A stretch of DNA of 64,000 bases from JAAZKI01 sp012799905 (GTDB lineage: Bacteria; Verrucomicrobiota; Lentisphaeria; Oligosphaerales; Oligosphaeraceae). Of the stretch, positions 1-9,100 are shown in pieces (position 1 is the first letter of the stretch; each line of letters opens with the position of its first letter). The DNA lies in contig JBMNFR010000016.1 of NCBI GenBank assembly GCA_050949415.1, forward strand, positions 186,001 through 250,000, read 5' to 3'. Below the pieces are notes generated by a model. It was not told where the DNA came from. It was given only the letters and a program-made list of their open reading frames with translations, and ran no database searches. A program made the position numbers and the translations under genes.

Positions 1-186
1 CATCACTTGCGTTCCCCGCTGACTGGCAGGGTGCTGGAAATCAACAAGGACGTTCTGGACAACCCGAGTCTGCTGCACTTGAATCCTTATAAGCATTGGC
101 TGTACTGCATGGAGTACGACGATCCAGGAGAACTGGATTTGTTGATGAGCGCAAGCCAGTACCAAAGGCACCTGGATATGTTATGA
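1..186 (+). CDS. Glycine cleavage H-like lipoyl-domain protein (C-terminal part)
   Basis: The reading frame is open from the first base and ends at TGA 184-186, giving the last 61 residues of a protein whose start lies outside the window. The piece SPLTGRVLEINKDVLDNPSL, followed by an NPY motif and an ELD/LL end, matches the C-terminal half of the lipoyl-carrying H protein of the glycine cleavage system (typical pattern SPxSGxVxEVN...L.D.P.L.N..PY). The lipoylated lysine lies upstream and cannot be checked. After PY the typical 'GxGW' is replaced by KHWLYCMEY, so this may be an H-like protein with another role rather than the canonical GcvH. A terminator-like hairpin follows about 80 bases later. 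Confidence 0.7.
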   Translation, partial: HHLRSPLTGRVLEINKDVLDNPSLLHLNPYKHWLYCMEYDDPGELDLLMSASQYQRHLDML

Positions 187-264
187 GTGACGAATGTCCC
201 GCCCCATCCGGCGGAGTTGTCCGACCTGGCAGCGCTGTACTGTCCGGTTGCGCTTTTTCCGGTG

Positions 265-299
265 AAAAGCCCCATCCGTCTCCGGCGGCTGGGGCTTTT
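265..299 (+). terminator. Intrinsic terminator-like hairpin after the GcvH-like gene
   Basis: A perfect 9-bp stem AAAAGCCCC (265-273) / GGGGCTTTT (291-299) encloses a GC-rich 17-nt loop and ends in four T. It sits between the GcvH-like stop and the best ribosome site of the next gene, which argues that the stretch 187-341 is intergenic rather than coding. Confidence 0.6.
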
Positions 300-341
300 G
301 GAGTTTCGGCATCGTCTATTCCGTCTGCTTCAGAAGGCGTC

Positions 342-986
342 ATGTCTTCCTGGCGTCTGGCGACGCTGAGCATAGCTTTGGGCCTTGGCCTGGCCATGTC
401 GGCATTTTGGCTGCTGCGTCGTTTCCCGCTGCCTTTTTACGGATATGGCCAGGTGCTTCCAGTTGTCTTGGGGTTACTGGCCGTCATCCCGTCGGCGTCG
501 TCTTCGACCGATTGGCTGCGGCTGCGCTGCGCGACGCTGGTAATCGCGGGTCTGGCGCCATTTCTGACCTGGTATTTGCGCAGTGACGGCAATTATTACT
601 TCCAGGTTTGCGTCCTGCTCTTACTGGCAGCGGTAGTCTGGCATTGGGTGGAGACGCTGCTGGTGGTTCGCCAGACAGCGGTTGCGGGCAGCCATGACAA
701 ACTAGTGCGGTCTGTTTCCCGGAGTTTGTCTATAATCGTGTATGGCGTAATCGTCCCGCTCTGCGCCGGGCATGGCGCGTTTTTTCTGCTGGTGTTGAGT
801 GCAGGGGGCGGGGCTGCGTTTGATTTTGGGGTGCTTTGGAATACGCATCCGAAAATCATCGGCGATGTCCTGCGGATTTTAGTTTTCTGGGGCGGCTGTC
901 ATGTCGTCGTCAACTGTCTGGTCGCGGCGATTCTGTCCAGTCGGCTTGGGGGTGGCGCCAGTAGCGACGTTGCTGCTGATGGTTAG
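342..986 (+). CDS. Polytopic membrane protein, function unknown
   Basis: This 214-residue protein has about six hydrophobic segments, for example SIALGLGLAMSAFWLL near the start, VLLLLAAVVWHW in the middle and FWGGCHVVVNCLVAAIL near the end, so it is an inner-membrane protein. I recognise no family. The frame is open further upstream to an ATG at 183 that overlaps the previous stop (ATGA). That start would add a 53-residue non-membrane extension and would run through a terminator-like hairpin at 265-299. The ATG at 342 has an AGAAGG ribosome site six bases away and directly precedes the first membrane segment, so I prefer it. It is followed 56 bases later by pyrF. Confidence 0.6.
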   Translation: MSSWRLATLSIALGLGLAMSAFWLLRRFPLPFYGYGQVLPVVLGLLAVIPSASSSTDWLRLRCATLVIAGLAPFLTWYLRSDGNYYFQVCVLLLLAAVVWHWVETLLVVRQTAVAGSHDKLVRSVSRSLSIIVYGVIVPLCAGHGAFFLLVLSAGGGAAFDFGVLWNTHPKIIGDVLRILVFWGGCHVVVNCLVAAILSSRLGGGASSDVAADG

Positions 987-1042
987 GCTAATGACGGCAA
1001 TGACATTTAACTTAGGTTTTTCAGGAACAGGAGTCAGAAGAA

Positions 1043-1732
1043 ATGGGAACGACGTTAATCACGGCGCTGGATGTAGATACGCAGGATGCGGCGCTGGCTG
1101 TGGTGGATCGGATTGGGCCGGCGGCCGAGTGGTTCAAGGTGGGCAAACAACTGTTTACCCGCTGCGGCGCGGAAGTCGTACGGGGCTTGAAGGCTCGCGG
1201 CAAAAAAGTCTTCCTTGACCTGAAATACCATGACATCCCGAACACGGTAGAAAAGGCAGTTCGGGCTGCAGCCGCAATCGGGGCGGATTTGTGCAATGTG
1301 CACGCCTCGGGCGGCCCGGCGATGCTGCGCGCTGCCGCCAAGGCTGGCGCGGACACTGGCATGCAGGTCATCGCGGTAACGGTGCTCACAAGCATGGACC
1401 AGGCCGAATTGAACGCCATCGGCATCACGGCGACGCCGGCTGAAGCCGTGCTGCGATTGGCGCGTTTGACCAAGGACTGCGGTCTTCCCGGCGTAGTTTG
1501 CTCAGCCCATGAGATTGCTCCTCTGCGGGAGGCGCTCGGTTCGGATTTTCTGCTGGTCGTCCCAGGCATCCGGCCGGCTGGCGCCAGTTTGGGTGACCAG
1601 AAACGAGTGATGACCCCGGCTGAGGCTGCACAGGCCGGCGCCCAGTATATTGTGGTCGGCCGACCAATCCTGGCCGCAGCTGACCCGGCCAAGGCTGCAC
1701 AGGACATCCAGGCGGAGATACGGGGCAGGTGA
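1043..1732 (+). CDS. pyrF: Orotidine 5'-phosphate decarboxylase
   Basis: Catalyses the last step of UMP synthesis, OMP to UMP plus CO2, in the cytoplasm. The 229-residue length is normal for the bacterial enzyme. The catalytic set is visible: Lys32 in FKVGK and the D-x-K-x-x-D signature DLKYHDIPNTV (Asp59, Lys61, Asp64). The phosphate-binding C-terminal elements PGIRPAG and GAQYIVVGRPI are present. The N-terminal strand reads ITALDVDT. A ribosome site (AGGAACAGGAG) lies upstream of the ATG. No other pyrimidine gene is adjacent. A long tandem-repeat array starts about 10 bases after the stop. Confidence 0.95.
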   Translation: MGTTLITALDVDTQDAALAVVDRIGPAAEWFKVGKQLFTRCGAEVVRGLKARGKKVFLDLKYHDIPNTVEKAVRAAAAIGADLCNVHASGGPAMLRAAAKAGADTGMQVIAVTVLTSMDQAELNAIGITATPAEAVLRLARLTKDCGLPGVVCSAHEIAPLREALGSDFLLVVPGIRPAGASLGDQKRVMTPAEAAQAGAQYIVVGRPILAAADPAKAAQDIQAEIRGR

Positions 1733-1743
1733 GTGCTATTCTG

Positions 1744-2206
1744 ATAGGGGCGAGGGGCTTTGTTTAGGGGCGAGGGGCGAGGGGCTGAATGCTGAATGTT
1801 GAATGCTGAATGTTGAATGCTGAATGTTGAATGCTGAGGCGCATTTCATAATTCATAATTCATAATTCATAATTCATAATTCATAATTCGTTAGGGGCGA
1901 GGGGCGAGGGGCGAGGGGCGAGGGGCGAGGGGCGAGGGGCGAGGGGCGAGGGGCGAGGGGCGAGGGGCGCGGGGCGAGAATTAGGGGCGAATGCTGAATG
2001 TTGAATGCTGAATGTTGAATGCTGAATGCTGAGGCGCATTTCATAATTCATAATTCATAATGCATAATTCATAATTCATAATTCTTTAGGGGCGAGGGGC
2101 GAGAATTAGGGGCGAATGCTGAATGCTGAATGCTGAATGCTGAATGCTGAATGTTGAGGCGCATTTCATAATTCATAATTCATAATTCTTTAGGGGCGAG
2201 GGGGCG
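1744..2206. repeat. Array of three heptanucleotide repeat families (array 1)
   Basis: The stretch between pyrF and the aspartokinase gene is almost entirely 7-nt tandem repeats. GGGGCGA units are followed by GAATGCT/GAATGTT units, a short linker GAGGCGCATTT, then CATAATT units and a CTTTA/CGTTA linker leading back to GGGGCGA. The order is repeated about three times. The longest pure run is 12 GGGGCGA units at 1894-1977 with a single GGGGCGC variant. The remaining bases 2207-2408 show no gene; a weak promoter-like TTGCAA (2296) with CATTAT 18 bases on is the only signal seen. Confidence 0.9.
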
Positions 2207-2408
2207 AATCCAGTTGTACTACGTGCGCTCATCACCACATTTTGCACATTAACGACAATTTTGGCTTGATAGGCCCCTGATTGGCACTGGCGCACTTGCA
2301 AACTGACCAGTAAAATTTACATTATATGGTTCTGCTGTTGAACTTATGTTTTGCCCCGGGCGTCCGCAGCATTCCTTTCAACCGAACAAGAGATTTGAGA
2401 TTTTATTT

Positions 2409-3815
2409 ATGCTGAAGCAACATACGGTAGAAAAAATCGGCGGCACCTCTATGAGCCGTTTTGGCGAGGTGCTGAATAACGTCATCATTGGCAATCGGTC
2501 GAGCAAAGAGCTTTACAACCGAATTTTCGTGGTTTCGGCCTATGCTGGGATCACGAACATGCTGCTGGAAAACAAGAAGACCGGCGCTCCCGGGGTGTAT
2601 GGCAAGTTTGCCCAGGGCGATCTTTCTTGGTATGATTGCCTGGAGCAAGTCCGGCAGCGGATGATTGAATGCAATCGCCAGTTTGAAGACCTGGGGCTGA
2701 ACCAGGAGCAGGCGGATGAATTTGTCAACGAGCGCATTGACGGCATCAAGGACTGCTTGTATGATCTTCTGCGTCTGCGCGGCTATGGCCATTTCAACGC
2801 CAAGACGTATCTGCTGCCGACGCGTGAACTCCTGAGCGCTGTCGGCGAAGCGCACAGCGCCTATAACTCCACGCTGATTCTACAGAAGCATGGCGTTAAG
2901 GCGGTCTTTGTTGATCTGACCGGCTGGCGTGAGGATGAACTCCTCCCCTTTAATGAAGTAATCAGCAAGGCTTTTGCCGGGATGGACTTTTCAAAGGTGA
3001 TGCCGATCGTCACCGGCTATGTCAAGTATGACGAGGGCATCATGACGCGCTTTGACCGCGGCTATAGCGAAATCACCTTCAGTAAGATCGCAGTCATCAC
3101 CAAGGCGCGCGAGGGCATCATCCACAAGGAGTACCATCTGTGCACCGGCGACCCAGCGGTGATCGGAGTCGACCGAGTCAAAGTCATTGGACGCACCAAT
3201 TTTGACATCGCTGATCAGCTTTCAGACCTTGACATGGAGGCGATTCACTCCAAGGCCTCGAAAGAGATGGAATACTGCGGCATTCCCATCCGGGTGAAGA
3301 ATGCGTTTGAACCTGACCATCCCGGCACCCTGATCAGCTGCGATTACGTCTCGCCCGAGCCGCGAGTGGAGATGATTTGCGGCCGCAATGACGTGGAAGC
3401 CATCGAAGTGATGGACCCGGAGATGGTCAACCGGGTCGGCTACGACTATTCCCTGATGCAGAATCTGGTCGACACCGACATCAGCTATATCGCCAAAACG
3501 ACCAACGCCAACACCATCACCCACTTCGTGTCGCAGAAAAATCGCCGGTTGGATGAATGTGTGGACATGATTCGCCAGCGCCTGCCTTCGGCTACGGTCA
3601 CGCGAACTTCGGTGGCGATCGTGTCGGTCATCGGCAGCAATATGAGAATACCCGGCTTTTTGTCGCGGGCAGCCACAGCGTTGCGTGATGCGGATATCAA
3701 TGTGCTGGCACTGTGCCAGGCGACGCGGCAGGTGAACATGCAGTTCATCATCGCGCGCGAGAATTTCGAAAAGGCGCAGCGCGTGTTGCACGAGGCTTTT
3801 GTGGAGAAGGCCTGA
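2409..3815 (+). CDS. Aspartate kinase, ectoine-type (Ask_Ect-like)
   Basis: Phosphorylates L-aspartate to 4-phospho-aspartate, the entry to Lys/Thr/Met/diaminopimelate synthesis and, in some bacteria, to ectoine. The 468-residue protein begins with HTVEKIGGTSMSRFGEVL, in which KIGGTS (Lys9) is the kinase signature; FVVSAYAGITN follows. The C-terminal ~130 residues form tandem ACT regulatory domains (VSVIGSNMRIPGFLSRAATA...INVLAL). The HTVEKIGGTSMS start and the GVYGKFA segment are, from memory, typical of the specialised aspartokinase found in ectoine clusters rather than ordinary LysC. The ATG at 2409 is chosen because the upstream 21 residues of the longer frame look non-conserved. RluA-type gene follows 28 bases later. 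Confidence 0.88.
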   Translation: MLKQHTVEKIGGTSMSRFGEVLNNVIIGNRSSKELYNRIFVVSAYAGITNMLLENKKTGAPGVYGKFAQGDLSWYDCLEQVRQRMIECNRQFEDLGLNQEQADEFVNERIDGIKDCLYDLLRLRGYGHFNAKTYLLPTRELLSAVGEAHSAYNSTLILQKHGVKAVFVDLTGWREDELLPFNEVISKAFAGMDFSKVMPIVTGYVKYDEGIMTRFDRGYSEITFSKIAVITKAREGIIHKEYHLCTGDPAVIGVDRVKVIGRTNFDIADQLSDLDMEAIHSKASKEMEYCGIPIRVKNAFEPDHPGTLISCDYVSPEPRVEMICGRNDVEAIEVMDPEMVNRVGYDYSLMQNLVDTDISYIAKTTNANTITHFVSQKNRRLDECVDMIRQRLPSATVTRTSVAIVSVIGSNMRIPGFLSRAATALRDADINVLALCQATRQVNMQFIIARENFEKAQRVLHEAFVEKA

Positions 3816-3843
3816 CTGTCAGGCCTGAGAGAGGCGGAACCGC

Positions 3844-4524
3844 ATGTCCCTGGTGGACATAATTTATTGTGACAACCACCTGCTGGTTTTGGACAAGCCA
3901 GGCGGCTTGTTGACGCAGCCTTCCGGCACCTCGGAGGACAGCTTGGAGAGCCGCGGCAAGCAGTGGTTGAAAATCGAGTATGACAAGCCTGGCCGGGTTT
4001 TCCTGGAAGCAGTGCATCGCATTGACCGAGTAGCCTGCGGGATTGTGCTGTTTGCGAGGACCAGCAAAGCCTTGAGTCGTTTGAATGCGTCGATGCGCGC
4101 AGGCGAATGTGAAAAGACTTACCTGGCTCTGGTTGAGGGAACTCCTCCGGCCGGAAAGGGCCGCTTGGAGGATTGGTTGGTGCACGGCGACCATGAAGCC
4201 GCTGTGGTTCCAGCCGGAAGTCAGGGCGCCAAGCCAGCCGTGCTAGACTATGAGACAGTCGGTTCCGGAGCGGCCGGGACATTGCTGCGGGTGCGCCTCG
4301 GCAGTGGGCGATACCACCAGATCAGAGTCCAGTTGGCTCATGCTGGCATGCCGATTATCGGTGACCAGCGCTATGGCGCCCGGCAGCGTTGGACTGCCGC
4401 TGGCATTGCCTTGCAGCACTGTCGACTGCGCTTGCCGCACCCGGTGACGCAGCAATGGCTGGATTTCAAAGTAAACAGGGAATTAGGCCACGAAGCGGTC
4501 AGAGAAAATAGCCCGGTGTCGTAA
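3844..4524 (+). CDS. RluA-family RNA pseudouridine synthase
   Basis: Isomerises uridine to pseudouridine in rRNA or tRNA. The 226-residue protein has the family signature HRIDRVACGIVLFA with the catalytic Asp61 (usual form HRLDRxTSG), an early LLVLDKPGGLLTQPS, and the C-terminal GRYHQIRVQLAHAGMPIIGD that binds RNA. It lacks the N-terminal S4 domain of RluC/RluD, so it belongs to the short, single-domain members (RluA/TruC-like). Which RNA position it modifies cannot be told from sequence. It follows the aspartokinase by 28 bases, probably in the same transcript. Confidence 0.88.
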   Translation: MSLVDIIYCDNHLLVLDKPGGLLTQPSGTSEDSLESRGKQWLKIEYDKPGRVFLEAVHRIDRVACGIVLFARTSKALSRLNASMRAGECEKTYLALVEGTPPAGKGRLEDWLVHGDHEAAVVPAGSQGAKPAVLDYETVGSGAAGTLLRVRLGSGRYHQIRVQLAHAGMPIIGDQRYGARQRWTAAGIALQHCRLRLPHPVTQQWLDFKVNRELGHEAVRENSPVS

Positions 4525-4542
4525 CATACGATTGCCGCAAGG

Positions 4543-4870
4543 CAACTTAGGGTGGACTGCTCCACAACCTATTTTTTAACCACGGATAAACACGGATGGA
4601 CACGGATTTTTGTTTTGGGTTGTTTTTTTAACCACTGAACGCACGGAATACACGGAAATTTTTCTAAGATTGTTGCTTGGGGTACAGCATTCACGCTGAC
4701 GTATGTCGAACTGGCTGGCAGCCTGAAGGGACGCAACATAAAAGCCCAGGGTGAGCGCAGCGAAGCCCTGGGTGAGGCGTATAATAATTTTGAGCCCCGC
4801 CAGGGGTGACACATAAACGCCGTTTTGAAGAAAATCTTTCACAAAAAAAGATTTTGACTGATAGTAGTAC
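4543..4870. repeat. Dispersed ~330-bp element upstream of pheS
   Basis: Copy 3 of an element also found at 51460-51893, 52842-53243 and, inverted, 63787-64000. It opens with AACTTAGGGTGGACTG, then a stretch of short ACACGGA repeats (CCACGGATAAACACGGATGG), a hairpin GCCCAGGGTGAGC...GCCCTGGGT near 4745-4771, and ends GAAAATCTTTCACAAAAAAA followed by GATAGTAGTAC. The right end lies 14 bases before the pheS start, so it probably forms the pheS leader. The block AAAATCTTT...AAAGATTTT can itself fold. Confidence 0.8.
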
Positions 4871-4883
4871 AAGGAATGAAGTC

Positions 4884-5927
4884 ATGGCAGAATTGGAAAA
4901 GGATTTATTGGCAGCGCAGGCTGACGTTGAAGCAGCGTTGGCAGTGGTTAACGATGAGGCCGGCCTGGAAGAGTGCCGCGTGCGCATCCTAGGGCGCAAG
5001 GGGCTGCTGCCTGGCCTGATGTCACAGTTGGGCAAAGTCCCAGCCGCAAAGAAGCCCGTCGTCGGCAAGACATTGAATGCAGTCAAAAATCGCATTCAGC
5101 AGCTGTTTGAGGAAGCAGCAGAGCGGCTCCGACAGGATAAGACTGCACAGGATGCGCTGGATGTGTCGCTGCCTGGGCGTCGGCGCGACCTTGGCCACAA
5201 GCATCCGATCAACTTGGTCATGGACAGAGCAGTGGCGATTTTCCGGCGCATGGGCTTTATCGTTGCTGACGGCCCTGACTTGGAGACGGTCTGGCACAAC
5301 TTCGACGCCTTGAACTCGCCGGTGGATCATCCGTCGCGGACGCCGGAAGATACGTTTTATTTTGACCTTGAGAAGCGTTCCTGGCTGGACCCGGAGACCA
5401 CAATTTTGCGCACCCATACTTCGCCGGTGCAAATCCGGGCCATGCTGGCCAGCCCGCCGCCGATCCGGATTGTGTGTCCAGGCCGCTGCTACCGACGCGA
5501 TACGCCGGACGCAACGCACGGCATGAGCTTTCATCAGCTCGAAGGGCTTTACGTTGACGAAAAGGTGTCCCTGGCTGACCTAAAGGGCACTTTGGCTGCG
5601 TTCGCCCGGGAAATGTTCGGAGAACGCACCAAAATCCGTTTCCGGCCCCATTTCTTCCCATTCACGGAGCCGAGCGTCGAATGTGACGCATCGTGCATTG
5701 TTTGCGGCGGTGATGGCTGCCGGGTCTGCAAGGGCTCGGGATGGCTGGAAATTGGCGGGGCTGGCATGGTCAATCCGGCGGTCTTCGCCAATGTCGGCTA
5801 TGACCCCAAGAAGGTCAGCGGCTATGCCTTTGGAATGGGCATTGAACGCACCGCCATGACCAGATACGCCATCAATGACCTGCGGCTGCTCTACGAAAAC
5901 GACATTCGTTTTCTGCACCAATTCTGA
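4884..5927 (+). CDS. pheS: Phenylalanyl-tRNA synthetase alpha subunit
   Basis: Alpha subunit of the (alpha-beta)2 enzyme that charges tRNA-Phe; it carries the catalytic class II core. At 347 residues it has normal length. An N-terminal coiled-coil (residues 1-90) is followed by FDALNSPVDHPSR, HTSPVQIRAM (motif 2 region), CPGRCYRRDTPDATHG and FHQLEGLYV, all hallmarks of PheS. A four-cysteine cluster CIVCGGDGCRVCKGSGW probably binds zinc, as in several bacterial phyla. The C-terminal GYAFGMGIERTAMTRY is motif 3. The ATG at 4884 has AAGGAATG upstream; the longer frame begins inside a dispersed repeat. pheT is not adjacent, which is less common. Confidence 0.95.
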   Translation: MAELEKDLLAAQADVEAALAVVNDEAGLEECRVRILGRKGLLPGLMSQLGKVPAAKKPVVGKTLNAVKNRIQQLFEEAAERLRQDKTAQDALDVSLPGRRRDLGHKHPINLVMDRAVAIFRRMGFIVADGPDLETVWHNFDALNSPVDHPSRTPEDTFYFDLEKRSWLDPETTILRTHTSPVQIRAMLASPPPIRIVCPGRCYRRDTPDATHGMSFHQLEGLYVDEKVSLADLKGTLAAFAREMFGERTKIRFRPHFFPFTEPSVECDASCIVCGGDGCRVCKGSGWLEIGGAGMVNPAVFANVGYDPKKVSGYAFGMGIERTAMTRYAINDLRLLYENDIRFLHQF

Positions 5928-5942
5928 GAGCAGGTCAAAGGT

Positions 5943-6062
5943 AATCGGTCACCGATTGATACTCGGAGTTCCGGCGAGAAGCGGTCTCTGGAAAGGGGCG
6001 AGGGGCGAGGGGCGAGAGTGAGCTTGGGACTGCGCTGTCCGCCATGTCCACCATGTCCACAG
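5943..6062 (-). repeat. Composite intergenic element, copy A
   Basis: Read on the - strand it matches the copies at 13938-14090 and 21452-21610. It runs from a GTGGACATGGCGGACA end, through AGCTCACTCTCGCCCC with about three GGGGCGA heptamers as core, to CAGAGACCGCT, GGAACTCCGAGTATCAAT and a perfect 7-bp palindrome AATCGGTCACCGATT (5943-5957). It lies between the convergent genes pheS and the 1352-residue exported protein. Confidence 0.8.
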
Positions 6063-6121
6063 CAGCGGGCGGCAAATATCAATGACAGGCCTATTGCGGT
6101 CAAAGTAAGCGTATGCGTAAC

Positions 6122-6151
6122 CGGGCGGCGGAATTCAGGTTCCGCCGCCCG
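6122..6151. terminator. Strong hairpin between convergent genes
   Basis: A perfect 12-bp stem CGGGCGGCGGAA / TTCCGCCGCCCG closes on a 6-nt loop TTCAGG. Only three T follow on the + strand, but the position between convergent pheS and the large - strand gene makes a bidirectional terminator the likely role. Confidence 0.6.
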
Positions 6152-6186
6152 TTTGCATGTTGGGCACGTTTTTCCGGCCGGTTTAT

Positions 6187-9100
6187 TCACGGCTTGGCCG
6201 GGAAAAAGAGCGGTTCGCCCTCGGGAGACGTCAAGCGGGCATAGAAGCCAAAGCTGAGCTTGTCGTCTTTTGCCAGGATTTTAAAGTGGTTGGGTCCGGC
6301 CAGAAGCTGAATAGGCGTTTGATGCTCATCGCGCCGGGCGATGTGATCGCGCTTGGGGCCGAAGACGATGCGGCCGTTCAGTTCGACGGTCAGTTCGCGG
6401 TCAAAGCCCAGAAGCAGCACTGCTTCCTGAGCCCTCTCCGCGATAACGACGGTGGTGGCCTCGACCGAGCAGTTGTCAACGCAGCCGAAGAAAAAGTCAA
6501 GGTCAACATAGCCGTTTCCGCAATCCTTGGTGGCAAAGGATCCGATGCCGAGCGAGGAGGGCTGTCCTGACACCAGCTGAACGTCCCAGCGGGTGAGATA
6601 AGACAGCTGCCGGCGCAAGGAGCAGATCATGTCAGCGCAATTTTTTGCCAGCGCAGAGGGGATTCCCGGCGCTGGCGCCGGGATTTGCTCTTGGACTTTG
6701 AGCAGTTCATTGAGAAGGCGCTCCGGATCGCGATAATAATCCCGATGCAGTCGACAGACATCATGGATAATTCCTCCTCTAATATCTTGCAATAAGGGTA
6801 GATAGGTCATCATTTCAGCTAGCAATCGGCGTTTTTCGGCATCGTCCTCAGGCGTTTGCGGCTTTTTATCCAGGATTGCCCGGTATTGCTGGGTCATGAT
6901 TTCAAGCATCTCCGTAGCAGCCAGTCCTCGGACAGTGGCCGGCATGGGCAGGCCATCGCTTGTGGTTGGGTACACATCATACTCGGCTCTGAGCAGGGGC
7001 AACAAGGGTTGCGGCAACTGCACTAACCGGGCTGGCGGATAGTCGACCGGGGGCAGGGCAATCGTCTGTTTCAGGACTGCCATGGCCTCGCCTAAGGCAG
7101 CGATGAGCTTTTCATGTTCTTCGTGGGTCACGTTTCGCCAGCGCCATTGCCGGATATAATCGTGGGTACTGATGTCGTTGACCTGTTTTTGGTTCAAGTC
7201 GTGCATGGCCTGGAGGTAGTGAACCAGGGCATATTCCGGGTAGCGCTGACGCAGCTCGGCGATGACCTCCGGTGGGGATGGTTCATCATGTCGCCACCGC
7301 CGCAAGCGGAGGCAATCCAGGCCATGATGGAAGTCCCCGGAGCGCTTGAAGCGCTCTTCAAGGATGGCTTTAGCGCCGCCCAAGTCGCTCGGCGCGAGGC
7401 AAACAGCGATTTTCAGCTCCAGGTCGTCCTGGTTGCCGCCATTGGCTATGGCCTGGCGATAGAGTTCGATGGCGCGTTGGCGCAGCTGGCGTCCAGAGGC
7501 GTCTTGACGATAGCGTTGCGCCCGGTTCGAGACTTTGGCGAGAGATGAGGGCAGGTCGCGGCGGAAGAACTCTTGGAAATGGTCGGCATCTGCCTGAGCA
7601 AAGGCGTCACCGGCCTGTTCGAGGATGACGGCGTTGGTTTCATAGCTGCCTTCTGCGAAAATGAATTCGATGGCGGCGCGGTCAAAGCGCCGGGCTTCGA
7701 GGTAGTTAAGGGCGTATTCGAGATGGCGTTTGGCGCTGGCGTCCGCATCGAACGGCTGCGTTGACGCGACCGTGGTTCGGAAGGGTATGAAGAAGATGCG
7801 GGTAGTTTTGACGCGGCCGTCCTGGCGGCTGCCGAACATTCCACCAAACACTGACCAGCCGCCGCTGTTGTCCTCCTGTCGGCTGCGGTGATAGAACGGC
7901 ATGACTTCTAATTCCTCGAACCAACTGCGCTCCTCACGGTGATACAAGCGATAGAGGAAACTACGTTCGACAAAGCCGTTGGCGTCTTTTTCATAATAAT
8001 TGGCTAAGCCTCCGCCCAGGCCCCAGGCGCGCGTTTCGCCGTGGGAGCGTTCTCGCTGATACAGCCACCATAGGACAGAGAAGCGCGCAAAGTCGTCCTC
8101 ACGGTCGGTTTCGTGGACATAGAAGGGAAACAGCCAGCTTTTGCTGTTGTTTGTCGTCTTGTCGTTGTTCGTCGTGCGTTGGCTTTTATAGATAGGCAGC
8201 CAGGCGTGCGGGATGGCCAGGGAGCGCGTTTGCGCCAGGCATGATTCTGGGGCTGGGGTGTGATTGACAACCCGATAGGAGAAGGGCGGCAGCAGCATGG
8301 AGGTTTTGACGTTTTTAGACGATTGCCGGTGGCTCCAGAATGGGAACAAATGGTGTCGCAAGGAGGTTGTTTGCGGGTCAGCAGGGACGTTTTCCCGGCT
8401 TCGGCGCCAACCGCCTAAGCCCAGTAGGTAGCTGTGGCCGGTGGTTTCCTCGCCCTTCTCGGTGACGGTTTGATGGCTGCCACTGAGCAGGAGTGGGTAG
8501 TTGTTACGCGTGGTTGTGGTGCTCTGGTCGTCGATGGTATGGCGGTGCCAGAGCAGCGGAAAGATATTCCAGGAACGGGTCTCGCTGGTATTGCTTTGGC
8601 GCCAGAACGGGAAGAAAAAACGGGAGCTGGCGTTGTGGCTGTGCCAGTGGAAAGGTGCCCCGTCATTCGGGTCGGACTTGCGTTTCAGATACGCCGGCGC
8701 CTGGGTTTCGCCAACGCCGGCCAGCACTGTCCACCAGGTGCGGTCTTCGGTATGTGCTTCGTAGCTGCGTAGATAGAGCGGAACGAGGAAGTCTGTGCGC
8801 CTTTCCTGGTTTCCGGTGTGCCCGCGTCGGCGCCAATAGGGTAAAATCCAGAGCTTGGTGTCGGCCCAGTCTTCGGCTGGGTTTTCAGGCGGCGCGGGTT
8901 CAGCCTGGTGCTTGTAGAACAGGAACGGGAGCAGGTAGGCGTAGTGCTTGTTGGCCGTAGGCTTGGTCTGGGTGGAATGTCCCCAGCCGCCGAGCAGGAA
9001 AAAGTTGTTGGCTGATTCTGCGTTCGCGCTGTGATAGGTTGACCGATAGTACGGGAATAAGTAGAAGGTGTTGTCTGCGGCGATCAGCGGCGTCGCGTCG

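Noticed and set aside
183..341. N-terminal extension of the membrane protein starting at the ATG overlapping the GcvH-like stop
   Set aside because: It would translate through a terminator hairpin (265-299), is low in conserved character, and a better ribosome site exists before 342. It remains possible.
1744..2206. CRISPR array
   Set aside because: Units are 7 bases with no unique spacers and there are no cas genes.
5943..5957. Palindrome AATCGGTCACCGATT as an operator
   Set aside because: It is part of a dispersed element found between convergent or unrelated genes, so element structure explains it better than regulation.
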